This document shows, piece by piece, positions 10,801 to 20,519 of a DNA stretch of 64,000 nucleotides (positions are counted from its first letter, which is position 1; each line of letters begins with the position of its first letter). The position numbers were made by a program, and so were the translations under genes. The stretch covers positions 58,505,501 to 58,569,500 of the forward strand of contig NC_064820.1 of assembly GCF_024166365.1 (NCBI RefSeq), written 5' to 3'. The notes beneath the pieces are model-generated. The model saw only the letters and a program-made list of their open reading frames with translations. It ran no database searches and had not been told where the DNA came from. The DNA is from Elephas maximus indicus (lineage: Eukaryota > Chordata > Mammalia > Proboscidea > Elephantidae).

Positions 10801-13800
10801 AATGAGACTTTGGTGCCAATGTTCACATGGAATCAATTCTTACCTGTGTGAGAAACTAATCTCCTGTTGGAAGACTTGGCTACTGAATATTGGAAGGAGG
10901 GAAATTTGAGGCATTTGCCGGTCTCCCTGTCACATATGCCCGATGGACAGCTGCAGGTCTCTTTGCATTCCATCCCGAAGGTGCCGTAGGGGCAATCTGG
11001 GGGCAAGGAAGGGGTTAAGAGAGAGGGCTGATGGGCTTAAGCCCCTACCCTAATGGGTCCTATAAGCACAGCCTTAGGATTTGAACAAATCTCATGAATC
11101 TTGGCTGTAAAATAAAACCCAATTCTCAAAAAACTCAACCTTTGAAATTTGAAACTTCACATCACAAAACACAAAATCTCAAGACACTCAAAACACTAAG
11201 AGCAGAAAATGGACCAAAGGCTCTGCTTTAATGCCTTGCTGCAAAGTTTAGTTGAAGACAGTTACACGCAACCAGCCCCTCTGGCCCAGGTGTAATTCTG
11301 TTTCTTCTCTGCTTAAATACCGGTCCACAGGTTGTCACAGGTTACCACTGCACCAGCTCAGTGAAGGTGGGAAATTGAGCAGACATACCCGTCAGCTCCT
11401 CAAAGACTTTAAAGGATGTGCTACTGTCTTCGAATTCACTGTGTACAGAGAGAATGTGCTGCTTTAAATGCATGAAGGGGGGGGGTCTTCAAACTAGCCA
11501 GGGCTAAAGGACTGTCACCAAGCTTACCAATTAATTACACGACATGATCAATCCTCTAGGGAGCCGCTCCCACTCTTTTCAAGTTCCTTATCTGTCAAAC
11601 GGCAGTACAATTTATCTAACTTCCTTGTTAGGATTCACTAGTAAAACCCTTTGCAAAGTTAAGATGCTGTATACTAAGTGTACAAGAAAGCCGAGGGTTA
11701 ACTATTTCTATACCTACCCCAAACTAGAAGCTTTAGAGTTCCAGTGTTCTTATACTTGGACTAAAACATACTTGGGCTAAAACATATAGTAAGAGCATAA
11801 ATTCCTTTATTTAAATTGCTTGGTTTTTGTGATATAAACCACATCTCGGTCGTTTAACCAATCTTTAAGCACCAAGGAAAATAGATGTAGAATGTTTGTT
11901 CTCTTGGTGGGAAAGTATCTTTGTAAATGTACAATCACCTATGGGTGAAGAGACAAGCTGTAAGGTATCTGGAGTCTTTGGCAATCTAGTATTCCACGGA
12001 ATGATCTAGATGTTAAGGAGATGTATTTTTAAAGAGATTTAGGATTGCTCTTTTCAGCATCTTTCAGATTGCAGAAGAGCCTGGTTTCAAACATTTCTCT
12101 CCCTGCTGGGAAGACTACTCCCTATAAAAGGGATCTTGAAAAAGCCTCTTGCATAAAAGCACACAGGATTAGGATTTGATTGTGTCTGCAGTGATGTTCA
12201 GGATACAGAAAACAGAAACTTAGTCAAATTCCCAGTGGTACTCCTATTGTATCCCCTGATGTACTGAACAGTGCTAAGCATATAGTAAGTGTTCGATACA
12301 CATGCGTTGGCGGGTTGATTGCAATCTGGGCAACAATCTGGGCAACACAATGCCAAACATCTGAATATTTAGAAAACATCTGGCTATGCAGCTGAAGTAT
12401 ACAGTTTCCACGTGGGTGTTCAGTAAAAATGCTGAAGGAGGGAGTTTACCTCTAACCAAATAGAAGATCTCCATCTAGAGCTGCTGAGACTCACATAGAT
12501 TTATTCTTTCTAGCAGAGAGAAAAATGTTTGAAACCAGGCTCAGGTGCAATCTGAAGAATGTGGGAAAAGAGCAAGACTAGACCTCTTTAAAAACGTATC
12601 TCATTAGCACCCACCTCCATCATTCCATGAAGTATCAGACTGCTAAAGACTCCAGGTGCCTTACAGCTTGTTTCTTATAGCGATTGTACATTTACAAGGA
12701 CATTTCTATGCCAAGAGAAAAAACAATCCACTGCATATTCTGGCTATATCGTAAGTATGATTGTGTTAACCACTTCCTCCCTAACTTCCGTATGTGAAGT
12801 ACTGCTTTCTTGGTTGATAAACCCTGTGATTTGCAGAAACTACAGATCCTAGTGAGTGGAAAGAAACACATGTATGTTCTCCAAAGGAAATGTTTCATCA
12901 GTTTTCTACCTTTGATTGGTTATAAACAAAAACTAAATTTCTCCTAGTTTTCTTTCTTAATCTTTAGCATGTTTTGTGGGTTAAAAGGTGATTAATCTAT
13001 ACAGTATGTGTCTAAAAGGAAAAATAATGAGATTAGTGAGATTAGCTCAATAATGGGTGATTACCACTCATTAAAGAATACAATTGTACCAAATACTTAA
13101 AATATAAGCATTATTTTTAAAATTTCCCAATCCTTTTAATAATTTTAAAAGCTTCTTTGTATTATAATACTGATGGATGGTATTATAATACTGATGAATG
13201 GGGCTACAGAACAAGTGTTACATCTTAATAATAGCTCTTAATGATGAGCTCAGTAGATGTCCATAAAAAAACAAAAAAACCCAAACCCTTTGCTGTTGAG
13301 TCAATTCCAACTTATACTGACCCTGTAAGGCAGAGTAGAGCTGCCCCATAGGGCTTCCAAGGAGCAGCTGGTGGACTCAAACTGCCAACCTTTTGGTTAG
13401 GAGCCAAGCTCTTAACCACTATGCCACCAGGGCTAGTAATTTAACATCACCATTCTTTTAATTCTAAACATTTTAAACTACAGTAACTAATTTTAAAATA
13501 AATTCTACAAATACTAAACTACATGATTTAGCTATAATTTCAACCTAATAAAGTTCCTCTGTGCCTATGGAAGACTGCCAACTTCATTCTTTACAGATTT
13601 CTAATTTTTCTTTTTCCTTACTGTTATTTTTTCTTGCCTTACGCCATCTACTCTTTTTCTAAATAACCAAAACCTTTATAAAGTAGAATGAGGTCTGTTT
13701 TATATTTCAGGGTACCCACTTCCAAAAATGTGAGCTATTTCGTGAGATGTCATAAGCCCACTCAATTCCATAAAGTACATTAGCGTCCATCAGAAATATT

Positions 13801-14565
13801 TGACCTTGAGTGATGCCCTCCACCCTGTGAATCCCTTCATGATTAAAGAATCACTAAAACCCAGGGCTAGAAACCATTCCAAGAAGTTATCTAGTGAAGA
13901 CCTCTGTAATCACCACCTGGCAAAGGAGCTGGCACCTCAACCATCCATAATGGATTACCTGTCATGTTTTTAAAGTGTTCTGGAAAAGGAGGCAGGATAA
14001 TCTTCTCTTGCAACGTTTTTCCTTAAATCTCCTAAACATTATGAGTGAGTTGCTGTATCTCTTTCTGCGCTTCCCTGCACACTGATTTATATTGCTAAGT
14101 GCAGAGTCACCCTTCTCTCTCTGCCTCTGACAATGCCTGTGTTGGGTCAATAACCCAAGTGCATTTACCCCGTTAGTAATTAACAGGAAAGCCTCCTCAC
14201 CTCCCAAGCTGGCTAAAAGCCCTCAGCTGGCCCTGGCGAGGAGCAGCAAGGGGTCACTCTTTACCTTTGCAGATACCAAACTCGTCACCAAAATCATCCT
14301 CCTCACTGTAAAACTGACACCTTAGCCCAGGGCCACACTTGACGCCATCCATGCCCGAGACTGTGCGGTAGCAAGTTTCGCCCAGCCCAGCGGCACACAC
14401 GCGACAGCAGCCACAGTCGTCCAGCACCGTCCTCTTGCAGCGCAGGCTGCTTTTGCAATTGTTACTGTCACAACGTTCAGGGCAATCCACCGCATACTTG
14501 GTGCTCCAGGCCGTCACCAGGTGCACAGGGACAAGGAGAGCTGTCAGCAGCAAGAGGCTCTTCAT
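7764..14565 (-). CDS. ESM1: ESM1 (endocan), complete three-exon coding sequence
   Basis: Encodes a secreted cysteine-rich dermatan sulfate proteoglycan made mainly by endothelium. The coding sequence is join(14265..14565, 10844..10996, 7764..7864) read on the minus strand: 184 codons plus stop, the same length as human ESM1. What is seen: a hydrophobic signal peptide (residues 1-19, ending before Trp20), an IGFBP-like cysteine-rich region with the CGCC-RVC pattern, and 18 cysteines in the mature part, the number known for endocan. A Ser-Gly pair (ASGDG, Ser157 of the precursor) matches the single glycosaminoglycan attachment serine of human endocan. The protein ends in KWLNPR. All four splice sites are canonical GT/AG and the phases fit (1 then 1). 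No frameshift or internal stop is seen. Differences from human include Ser in place of the first Phe of the FPFFQY segment. The family assignment is certain; expression is inferred. Confidence 0.97.
8121..8245 (+). mobile_element. L2-like 3' end
   Basis: The order 'aatacaagctccacgaaggcagggact', then 'catagtaggttttcagtgaatatttcttgaatgag' in diverged form is the typical L2 LINE 3' terminal pattern. It lies in ESM1 intron 2, antisense to the gene. Confidence 0.55.
9295..9515 (+). mobile_element. Old L1 3' UTR fragment
   Basis: A ggttgctaggggctgggagg segment is followed by a 'gatggtggaaatg ... gaatgtacttaatgccaccgaac ... ttatgttatatgaatttcacc' pattern ending in an A-rich tail. This is characteristic of mammalian L1M 3' ends. 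Confidence 0.55.
10575..10763 (+). mobile_element. AfroSINE copy next to ESM1 exon 2
   Basis: A long-form copy with A-box, B-box (gtttgaatccgacc) and the RTE-like end gagtcgaaacagactcgac. The imperfect flanks attctgctcac and attctacccac could be a target-site duplication. It ends 80 bases from the exon 2 donor, in the orientation antisense to ESM1. Confidence 0.9.
10844..10996 (-). CDS. ESM1: ESM1 coding exon 2 (EGF-like cysteine region)
   Basis: This 153-nt exon encodes residues from the split Asp101 through Thr151 plus one base. It begins after a CCCCCAG acceptor with CPYGTFGM and ends at ACACAG before the donor GTAAGA. Six cysteines complete the mature set of 18. The segment KFPSFQYSV corresponds to human KFPFFQYSV, so the first Phe of the Phe-Phe pair (mature residues 115-116 in human) is Ser here, a TTC to TCC change. 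The end reads NRRLVSHT where human has NRFVSLT, one residue longer. It is too short and interrupted to show as a long open frame. Confidence 0.95.
11898..12110 (+). repeat. Inverted repeat, left arm
   Basis: When reverse-complemented, this arm aligns with 12,508-12,725 over its whole length. Shared blocks include tttgtaaatgtacaatc, acaagctgtaagg, ctggagtcttt, ggaatgat, tttttaaagag, ttgctctttt, cagattgca and gagcctggtttcaaacattt. By eye roughly three quarters of positions agree. I do not recognise it as a named transposon. Confidence 0.9.
12508..12725 (-). repeat. Inverted repeat, right arm
   Basis: Partner of 11,898-12,110 in the opposite orientation, with a spacer of about 400 bases. Within the spacer, 12,262-12,300 resembles an L2/MIR tail and there is a short direct repeat of caatctgggcaa (near 12,321-12,345). 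Confidence 0.9.
13160..13201 (+). repeat. Two-unit tandem repeat
   Basis: The 21-bp unit tattataatactgatggatgg is repeated once with a single change (ggatgg to gaatgg). It lies in ESM1 intron 1. Confidence 0.9.
13266..13434 (-). mobile_element. AfroSINE copy, minus strand
   Basis: The reverse complement of the short form: the tail (ttgagtcaattccaactta) at the left, and the head (cttaaccactatgccaccag) at the right. It is one of the few minus-strand AfroSINEs in the window and is in the same orientation as ESM1. Confidence 0.9.
14265..14565 (-). CDS. ESM1: ESM1 coding exon 1 (signal peptide and IGFBP-like region)
   Basis: Codons 1-100 plus one base. The start is the ATG at 14,563-14,565, which opens MKSLLLLTALLVPVHLVTA, a good signal peptide. 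Twelve of the 18 mature cysteines lie here, including the CGCCRVCAAG cluster. The frame stays open a few codons into the intron, but the exon ends after AAAG, followed on the minus strand by the donor GTAAAG. The split codon (G/AT, Asp101) is completed by exon 2. The acidic EEDD stretch near residues 88-91 differs from the human sequence at this place, while the cysteines on both sides are kept. Confidence 0.97.
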
Positions 14566-14650
14566 GTCTCCCAGCAGCCTCAGGCTCAGCGTCCTGCGTC
14601 GTAGCCTTCGCTGGTGGGACGCAGCCGTCCAGCTTCCAAAGTGGTAGCTG
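14566..14650 (-). other. ESM1: ESM1 5' UTR (predicted)
   Basis: This is the sequence between the predicted transcription start and the ATG. It is GC-rich compared with its surroundings and contains no upstream ATG on the minus strand that I could see. The right border depends on the TATA-based prediction. Confidence 0.6.
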
Positions 14651-14674
14651 AGCCTCTGCCTACACGTTTATGAG

Positions 14675-14681
14675 CTTTATA
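14675..14681 (-). promoter_or_regulatory. ESM1: ESM1 TATA box
   Basis: The minus strand reads TATAAAG at this position, about 110 bases upstream of the ESM1 start codon. A TATA box usually places transcription start 25-30 bases downstream, near 14,648-14,652. That would give a 5' UTR of about 85 bases, a plausible length for this gene. The start site itself is inferred. Confidence 0.75.
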
Positions 14682-14689
14682 CACTGGAT

Positions 14690-15945
14690 TGCCCACATGC
14701 TTTCCCGTCATCAATTTCCTCAACCCAGCAGCAGCGCTGTCCTCCTGCCAGGCTGTCTTGTTTTAGTTTATGAAATCCAGGATGAAGGCTGGATTAACAC
14801 GCTGCTGCCATCCAGGAATTGAAAAGCCCAAGCTGATGTCATCTGTTATGTTTAGATGGTTGTTTTGCATGAGGATTGAAAAACTCGTTCACATCCGTCT
14901 CAAGGGCTCAAGGACGTCTGTGAAGGGGGAATAAAGAAGGTCGCAGAACCTCTTGCAGGACAGGAATTGTTCTGACACAGGCATGTTACTTGGGCATAGC
15001 TTTATCTCAGAGCCTCTGTAGTCAGAAGGAAAATGATATCGACTTGAATCATCAGGACTGAAGAAGCTTCTTTAAAAAAAATAAATAAACATTTGGTATT
15101 TCCCCTTAGTAAATAGCTATGAGATCATTTGGAAGAAGAAAGGATTATATTACGCCTTTTCAATACTTGGAAGAAAGAAATATTTTGATAGGGATTTTTT
15201 TTTAAGACCCTCTCTTCCTTCCTCCCCCTCCTCTCCTGCAAATGTTATTTCTAAAGCAATTCATATCGCATATATCTAAATCTATCAGGGATATAGCAGT
15301 ATTTCTACTAAGATGTGGAAACGCAGCAGAGAATTTCCTTTAAAATTAATACAAAAAGCCACAAAAGAGGTAAGATCCTGCTGGCCCTGTCTGTGGGTTA
15401 CTCAATTCTGGAACAACTTATCAGTTGGGTTTCTCCTGACCCAAATGTCCCTAGGGTGAAGGCTCATCCATCACCGAGTCAGTTTGTCCAATGACTGAGC
15501 CTATTCAGAGCCCTTCCCCTCACCTCCTGGCATCTCTCAGAGCCCTCACTAAAAACTGACAAACAAGGCAGCCAGCCCAAGGAAACAAAGAAGCCAGCAG
15601 GGAAATCGGAACACGGTCCCAGAGAGGCAAGTCACAGGGAAGAGAAAACATTACCCATCAGGAAGCCAGGTCTTCATGCTATTGGGGGGAGCAGGGAAGA
15701 GGCGGCACAGGGCCCAGGTCCTGCTTGGAAAGACAGAGCGGCCCTCTTGACATAGCAACCAGACCAGGCCCTTACTAAGCACCATTTGTGCGGCAAAGGG
15801 AACAAGGTGAAAGAGAGAAAGCGGAGTTCTTATACCAACCACATGTTGTATTCCAAGCCCTCCACCTCCATCCTACTTGTCAAAATAGATATAAATCCTG
15901 AAGTGACAGGGTCAGTGTCTTTTAGTAAATACACAGCCCAGTAAA
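14690..15945. other. ESM1 upstream flank, no repeat recognised
   Basis: Unique-looking sequence upstream of the ESM1 promoter. It should contain the gene's proximal regulatory DNA, but no element beyond the CRE-like site is identified with any confidence. A CT-rich run is seen near 15,206-15,238. Confidence 0.4.
14834..14842 (-). promoter_or_regulatory. CRE/AP-1-like site upstream of ESM1
   Basis: TGATGTCAT, a one-base variant of the CRE/ATF half-site pair, lies about 155 bases upstream of the TATA box. A match this short also occurs by chance, so binding is only a possibility. Confidence 0.25.
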
Positions 15946-15949
15946 GTTG

Positions 15950-16070
15950 TTCATTCTAGGTCTGTCACAAATTAGCTGTGGGCAAGCCACAGGACTTCTC
16001 TCAGCCTCAGCTTCCTCTTTTGGGAACTAACTTTGCTAGACTGGTTGACCTCTAAAATCCTTGTCCCTTC
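15950..16070 (+). mobile_element. MIR fragment
   Basis: The core pattern 'gtcacaaattagctgtgggcaagccacaggacttctctcagcctcagcttcctc' corresponds to the MIR segment normally read as 'acttactagctgtgtgaccttgggcaagttactt...cctcagtttcctc'. Confidence 0.55.
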
Positions 16071-16299
16071 TAGAAGATGGGGCAGAGGCCATTGGATATG
16101 ACTTGATGAGTGGCCTTCACAAGTGACAATTTTAGGAGGGTAGAGGGAATGGAATTCAGATTGCAGAGAATTATGAGATGGGAAATGAAGGCAAGAGTTT
16201 CAAACTTCCCAGATTTTTCATGACAATCCAATTTAAAATATGTTCTTCATCTCCCAGAAACAAACGTGTACTTAGAGGCTACACGCTCTGATTTACTAT

Positions 16300-16525
16300 T
16301 GTCAATAGTAACATTTATTCAGTGCATAGTATGTGCCAAGCACCATTCATAAGCATGAATTGCACCTCACCACAACCTTGTGAAGTATTATTATCATGCT
16401 CATTTTACAGATGAGGAGACTGAGTCAGAAAGAGGAGAAAGAATTTTCCCAAGGTCCCCATGATGTCAGAGATTGACCTTGAACCATGTCAGTCTAATGT
16501 CAAGGCCACATACTATATTGCCCAT
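16300..16525 (-). mobile_element. MIR, reverse orientation
   Basis: It reads 'atttattcagtgcatagtatgtgccaagcacc ... cattttacagatgaggagactgag ... cccaaggtcc', the reverse complement of the MIR core and 3' end. Confidence 0.7.
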
Positions 16526-16619
16526 TAAAAGGCAATCATGTTTCTGTGGCTAATGGTTCCAATAGCCTAGTTCACACTTCAGGAGAACCTGGAAAAGGTT
16601 TCTTGTTCAAACTTTGTGG

Positions 16620-17520
16620 AACATCACTTTCTGAGGAGATAGCGTGTGGTGTAATGGATCGTTTTTATATGGCCTTTCTCGCCAAGGTCTTGTAACTCCC
16701 ACCCAGGTGATTGGGTGAGACTATGCAAATAAGGTAATAGTGGCCCATCAAGGGAATTGGATAGTTTGCTAATAATACAAATAAAGCTCATGGCACCCAT
16801 GTTGGGTGGGACCATGCAAATATGGTATATGGAACCCGAACGAGGGGTTTGGTCAGTTTTGCCAACCCGTTAGGCTTAAAATGAGCCATTCCAGAGCCGG
16901 GAAGGGATGATCTCACCACCACCAAGAAAGAAAAGCCAGGAGTGGAGTGCATCTTTGGTCACAGGATTCCTACGCTGAGAAGCTCCTGAACCAGAGTACC
17001 GAGAGAGAGATCTGCAACACCGAAGACAGCAGTAGCAGAACCAAGAGACAAGCAAAAGATGGCCCAGCCCACAGAGGGAGAAAGCTGAGTGCCTGCAGGC
17101 AGGAGGCTTGCTCGTGGAGTAGGGTACCTCCAGGCACTTGGTGGAGCTAGGTTTACCAACCCATGGAGCTAAAGCTGAGTGCATTAGGGCCAGGCCTGGG
17201 CTTACTGGTGGAGTGGGGTGCCTCCCATCACTTATCAGCAAAACTAAAAGAGCTTTGTAACACTTGCCCAAGCAGGGCAGAGGCTAAGGGGCCAGACAAA
17301 GGAGTGCCTGCAGGCACAGCTGAGAAGAGGCTGTCCTGATGGAAGAATTGTATCCTGAGCATTCCTGAACCTGAATTATAACCTGTTACTTCCCTAATAA
17401 AGCCCATAATCATGAGTATTGTCTGTGAGTTCTTTGTGGCCATTACAATGAATTCTTGAACACAGCAGAGAAGCAGACAGTGCCATGGGAGGAATGGTTG
17501 GTGCCAAAGTTGGTGAAGAT
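16620..17520 (+). mobile_element. LTR-like block with paired octamers (putative)
   Basis: Two diverged direct-repeat units contain the octamer ATGCAAAT (about 16,722-16,729 and 16,814-16,821), each followed by a short ggt-a motif. A CCTAATAAAGCC poly(A)-like signal lies at about 17,394 and is followed by a T/G-rich stretch. This arrangement resembles U3-R-U5 of a solo endogenous LTR. No retroviral coding sequence is attached, the ends are not certain and the family is not recognised. Confidence 0.35.
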
Positions 17521-17669
17521 GGCAGAGAGAGGAGGTATGTCTGACCTCCACCTCACAGGAATCAGACTTGGGCTATTGACCTTGATTCTCCTTCCCGCTT
17601 GTGAAGTTAGAGGGGGTTAGACGCCTCCACCACACCATTTTCACATAGCAGTTATTCAAAATAGTGGTT

Positions 17670-18850
17670 AATAGTAACACCTGTCCTTTATAGAGACCTT
17701 ACTATGTGCCAGGCACCATGTTGTTGTTGTGGTTGAGTCAGTTCCAACTCATAGTGATCCCATGTACAACAGAACGAAATACTGCCTGGTTCTGTGCCAT
17801 CCTCAAAATCATTGCCATTTTGAGCCCATTGTTGTACTCACTGTGTTAATCCATCTCGTTGAGGGTATTCCTCTTTTCCACAGACGCTCTATCAAGCATG
17901 ATGTCCTTCTCCAGGGACTGATCCCTTCTGACAACATGTTGAAAGTATGTGAAACATAGTCTCTCCCTCCTTGATTCTAAGGAGCATTCTTCTTGTACTT
18001 CTTCCAAGACAGATTTGTTCGTTCTCCTGGCAGTCCATGGTACATTCAATATTCTTCTCCAACACCACAATTTAAAGTTTCGATCTTCCTTACTCATCGT
18101 CCAGCTTTTGCATGCATATGAGGTAATTCAAAACACCATGGCTTGGGTCAGGTCCACCTTAGTCTTCAAGGTGACATCTTTGCTTTTCAACACTTTAAAG
18201 AGGTTTTTTGCAGCAGATTTGCCTAATGGAATGCATCGTTTGATTTCTTGACTGCCTCTTCCATGGGTGTTGATTATGGAACCAAGTAAAATGAAATCCT
18301 TGACAACTTCAATCTTTTCTCTGTTTATCATGATGTTGCTCATTGATCCAGTTGTAAGGATTTTTGTTTTCTTTATGTTGAGGTGTAATCCATACTGAAG
18401 GCTGTGGTCTTTGATCTTCATCAATGTTTCAGGTCCTATTCACTTTCAGCAAGCAAGGTTTTGTCATCTGCATATCACAGGTTGTTAATGAGTCTTCCTC
18501 CAATCCTGATGTCCCATTCTTCATATAGTCCAGCTTCTCAGATTGTTTGCTCAGCATACAGATTGAATAGGTATAGTGAAGGGATACAACTCTTAAACGC
18601 ACAGCTTTCCTGACTTTAAACCAATGAGTATCCCCTTGTTTTGTCTGAACAACTGCCTCTTGATCTATGTACAGGTTCCTCATGAGCATAAGCATTTTAT
18701 ATGAACCGCATCTAATCTTCAAAACAAGAGCCAGGTACTAATCTTATCCCCCTCTTAGAGATGTGAAAACCAAGGCCTAGAGAGATGAAGTACTTGTCCA
18801 AGGTCACACAGTTAGCAGGCATCAGACAACTGGCTCTAGAGACTAGATTC
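17670..18850 (-). mobile_element. MIR split by an RTE insertion
   Basis: The left part (17,670-17,717, tttatagagaccttactatgtgccaggcacc) and right part (18,720-18,850, ending caaggtcacacagttagcag) are consecutive pieces of one reverse-oriented MIR, separated by the RTE at 17,721-18,692. Confidence 0.65.
17721..18692 (-). mobile_element. RTE LINE, 5'-truncated
   Basis: About 970 bases covering the end of the reverse transcriptase and the 3' terminus, reading right to left. The catalytic Tyr-Ala-Asp-Asp codons are at 18,463-18,474 on the minus strand, preceded by a stop. Frames such as 18,128-18,424 and 17,846-18,097 translate recognisable C-terminal RTE segments (for example INREKIEVVKDFILLGS), but stops and frame changes break them. 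Its 3' end is the TTGTTGTTGT run at 17,721. Confidence 0.92.
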
Positions 18851-19083
18851 AGGATTGCAAAATCAAATGTGCACAGGTGCAAAACAAGTGATCTAGGTGA
18901 GTGAAGTGGACCAGGTGTAATGCAGTGGGAGTGGAGGGGTTTTGTCCACCTGAAAAACACATACGCCTAAAGGAAGTGGCACTCCTTAGGGCTCACTACT
19001 GCCATGCAGTAATATGAGCCCACTGGGCCCAATCATTTTTAAAAAAGAAAGCTGGAATTCAGATTTTTTAAATGTAATCCCTA

Positions 19084-19303
19084 TTTTGGACATGGAGAAA
19101 TACATCATGCTTGGTAAAGTAGAGGGTCAGCAAAAAAGAAAAAGACCTTAAATGAGATGGATTGGCACAGGGGCTACAATAACAATGGGCTCAAATACAG
19201 CAATGAATATGAGGATGGCACAGGACCAGGCAACATTTCATTCTATTATACATAGGGTTGCTATGAGTTGGAAGTGATTCAACAGCACCTAACAACAGCA
19301 GCA
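19084..19303 (+). mobile_element. RTE LINE 3' end
   Basis: It starts at ttttggacatg and continues with the catcatgcttggtaaagtag block through to cacctaacaacagcagc. Only the last 220 bases of the element are present. Confidence 0.85.
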
Positions 19304-19411
19304 ATTCATCCAAATTAGAAAACCTTATGGGCCCTCATTTCCTGTCGAGTGGTTTGCTCTTACCATAAATTTTACTATAAAAAAATTACCAGTTTGCTTT
19401 TACTACAAATT

Positions 19412-19622
19412 TTGGATTCTGACTGCGCTGGATTCAAATCTCTGCCACTCACGAGCTAGGGGATTTGGGAACTTATTTTTAACGTCTCTAAGCATCTATT
19501 TCTTCAAATGTACAATTTAGCTGGTAATACCTTCTTCTTATTGCTCTTGTGAGGATTGAAGAAGATAATGTATGGAAAGTGTCTATCAAACAGTATGCAT
19601 TCAATAAATGATGGCTATTATT
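19412..19622 (+). mobile_element. MIR
   Basis: It reads from 'ctggattcaaatctctgccactcacgagc' to 'gcattcaataaatgatggctattatt', matching the MIR core and 3' end in order. Confidence 0.7.
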
Positions 19623-19630
19623 CTTCATTT

Positions 19631-19834
19631 TAGGAGCCCTGCTGGCTCAGTGGTTAAAGCACTTGGCTACTAACCGAAAGGTTGGTGGTACAAACCCTCC
19701 AGTTGCTCCAGGGGAGTATGATGTGGCAGTCTGCTTCCATAAAGATTACAGCCTTGGAAACCTTATGGGGCAGTTCTACCCTGCCCTATAGGGCCACTAT
19801 GGGTCAGAATTGACTCGACAGCAATGGTATTCTG
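19631..19834 (+). mobile_element. AfroSINE copy, long form
   Basis: Head gagccctgctggctcagtgg, long body with the cttccataaagattacagcc segment and end gggtcagaattgactcgac. It is inserted directly after the MIR. Confidence 0.9.
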
Positions 19835-20200
19835 TTTTAAAAATATAGTCATCGTAGAGTTAGCAGTGAAAAAAGAAAAATAATAAGAAGGTAAGAACTT
19901 TCTGATCTTTCATGGGAACTTAATGAAGAAAACAAAGAAACTTAAATACATTTGAATATCAAAATCAGAAGTGGTAGGGAGAAGCAGGAGCAGAGGAGCT
20001 CAGACAACAATCTTCTGCATTTCCATTATCGATAATATCTTCAGTAAATGACAACTAAACACAGAGAAGATATCAGTCAGGGAGCACAAAATCCACAATA
20101 ACAGTAAACACAAACACAATCACAGCACAGTGTAGAAAATAGGCTTGAATTCATAAATGGTGAAAATAACTCAATACATAGTACCTAATGTTGTTTTAAT

Positions 20201-20516
20201 GTTGTTAGCTGCTGCAGTCAGCTGTAACTAATGGCAACCCCATGCACATCAGAATGAAATGCTGCCCGATCCTGCTCCATTTTCATGATCATAGTACTAT
20301 ATCAGACAACATTCTGTTGTGACCCATAGGCTTGTCACTGGCTAATTTTCAGAAGTAGATCTCTAGGCCTTTCTTCCTAGTTTGTCTTAGCCAGGAAGCT
20401 ACACCGAAACCTGTCCATCATGGATGACTCTGCTGGCATTGAAAATACTGGTGGCCTAGCTTCCAGCATCAGAGCAATACACAAGCCACTGCGATACAAC
20501 AAACTGGTAGACAGGT
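20201..20516 (-). mobile_element. Non-autonomous RTE derivative (5' and 3' ends, no coding part)
   Basis: Read on the minus strand, it starts with the RTE 5' region (ctggaagctaggccaccagt, aggtttcggtgtagcttcc, gacaaactaggaagaaaggcc) and passes directly to the RTE 3' end (ggcagcatttcattctgatg ... agcagctaacaac). The roughly 2.7-kb coding section is missing. The copy at 53,988-54,356 has the same structure. Confidence 0.75.
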
Positions 20517-20519
20517 GGT

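Larger units (their letters stand above)
7865..10843 (-). other. ESM1: ESM1 intron 2
   Basis: This 2.98-kb intron contains an L2-like 3' end (about 8,121-8,245), an old L1 3' UTR-like segment (about 9,295-9,515) and an AfroSINE antisense to ESM1 that begins only 80 bases downstream of the exon 2 donor. Several T and A runs occur, and no additional exon is seen. Confidence 0.9.
10997..14264 (-). other. ESM1: ESM1 intron 1
   Basis: This 3.27-kb intron runs from donor GTAAAG to acceptor CCCCCAG. It contains a minus-strand AfroSINE (13,266-13,434), so sense relative to ESM1, and a 213/218-bp inverted repeat (11,898-12,110 and 12,508-12,725). A 21-bp tandem duplication lies at 13,160-13,201. No further exon was recognised. 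Confidence 0.9.

Noticed and set aside
14435..14647. 70-codon open frame on the plus strand opposite ESM1 exon 1
   Set aside because: It is the antisense shadow of the cysteine-rich exon and 5' UTR, with no independent similarity.
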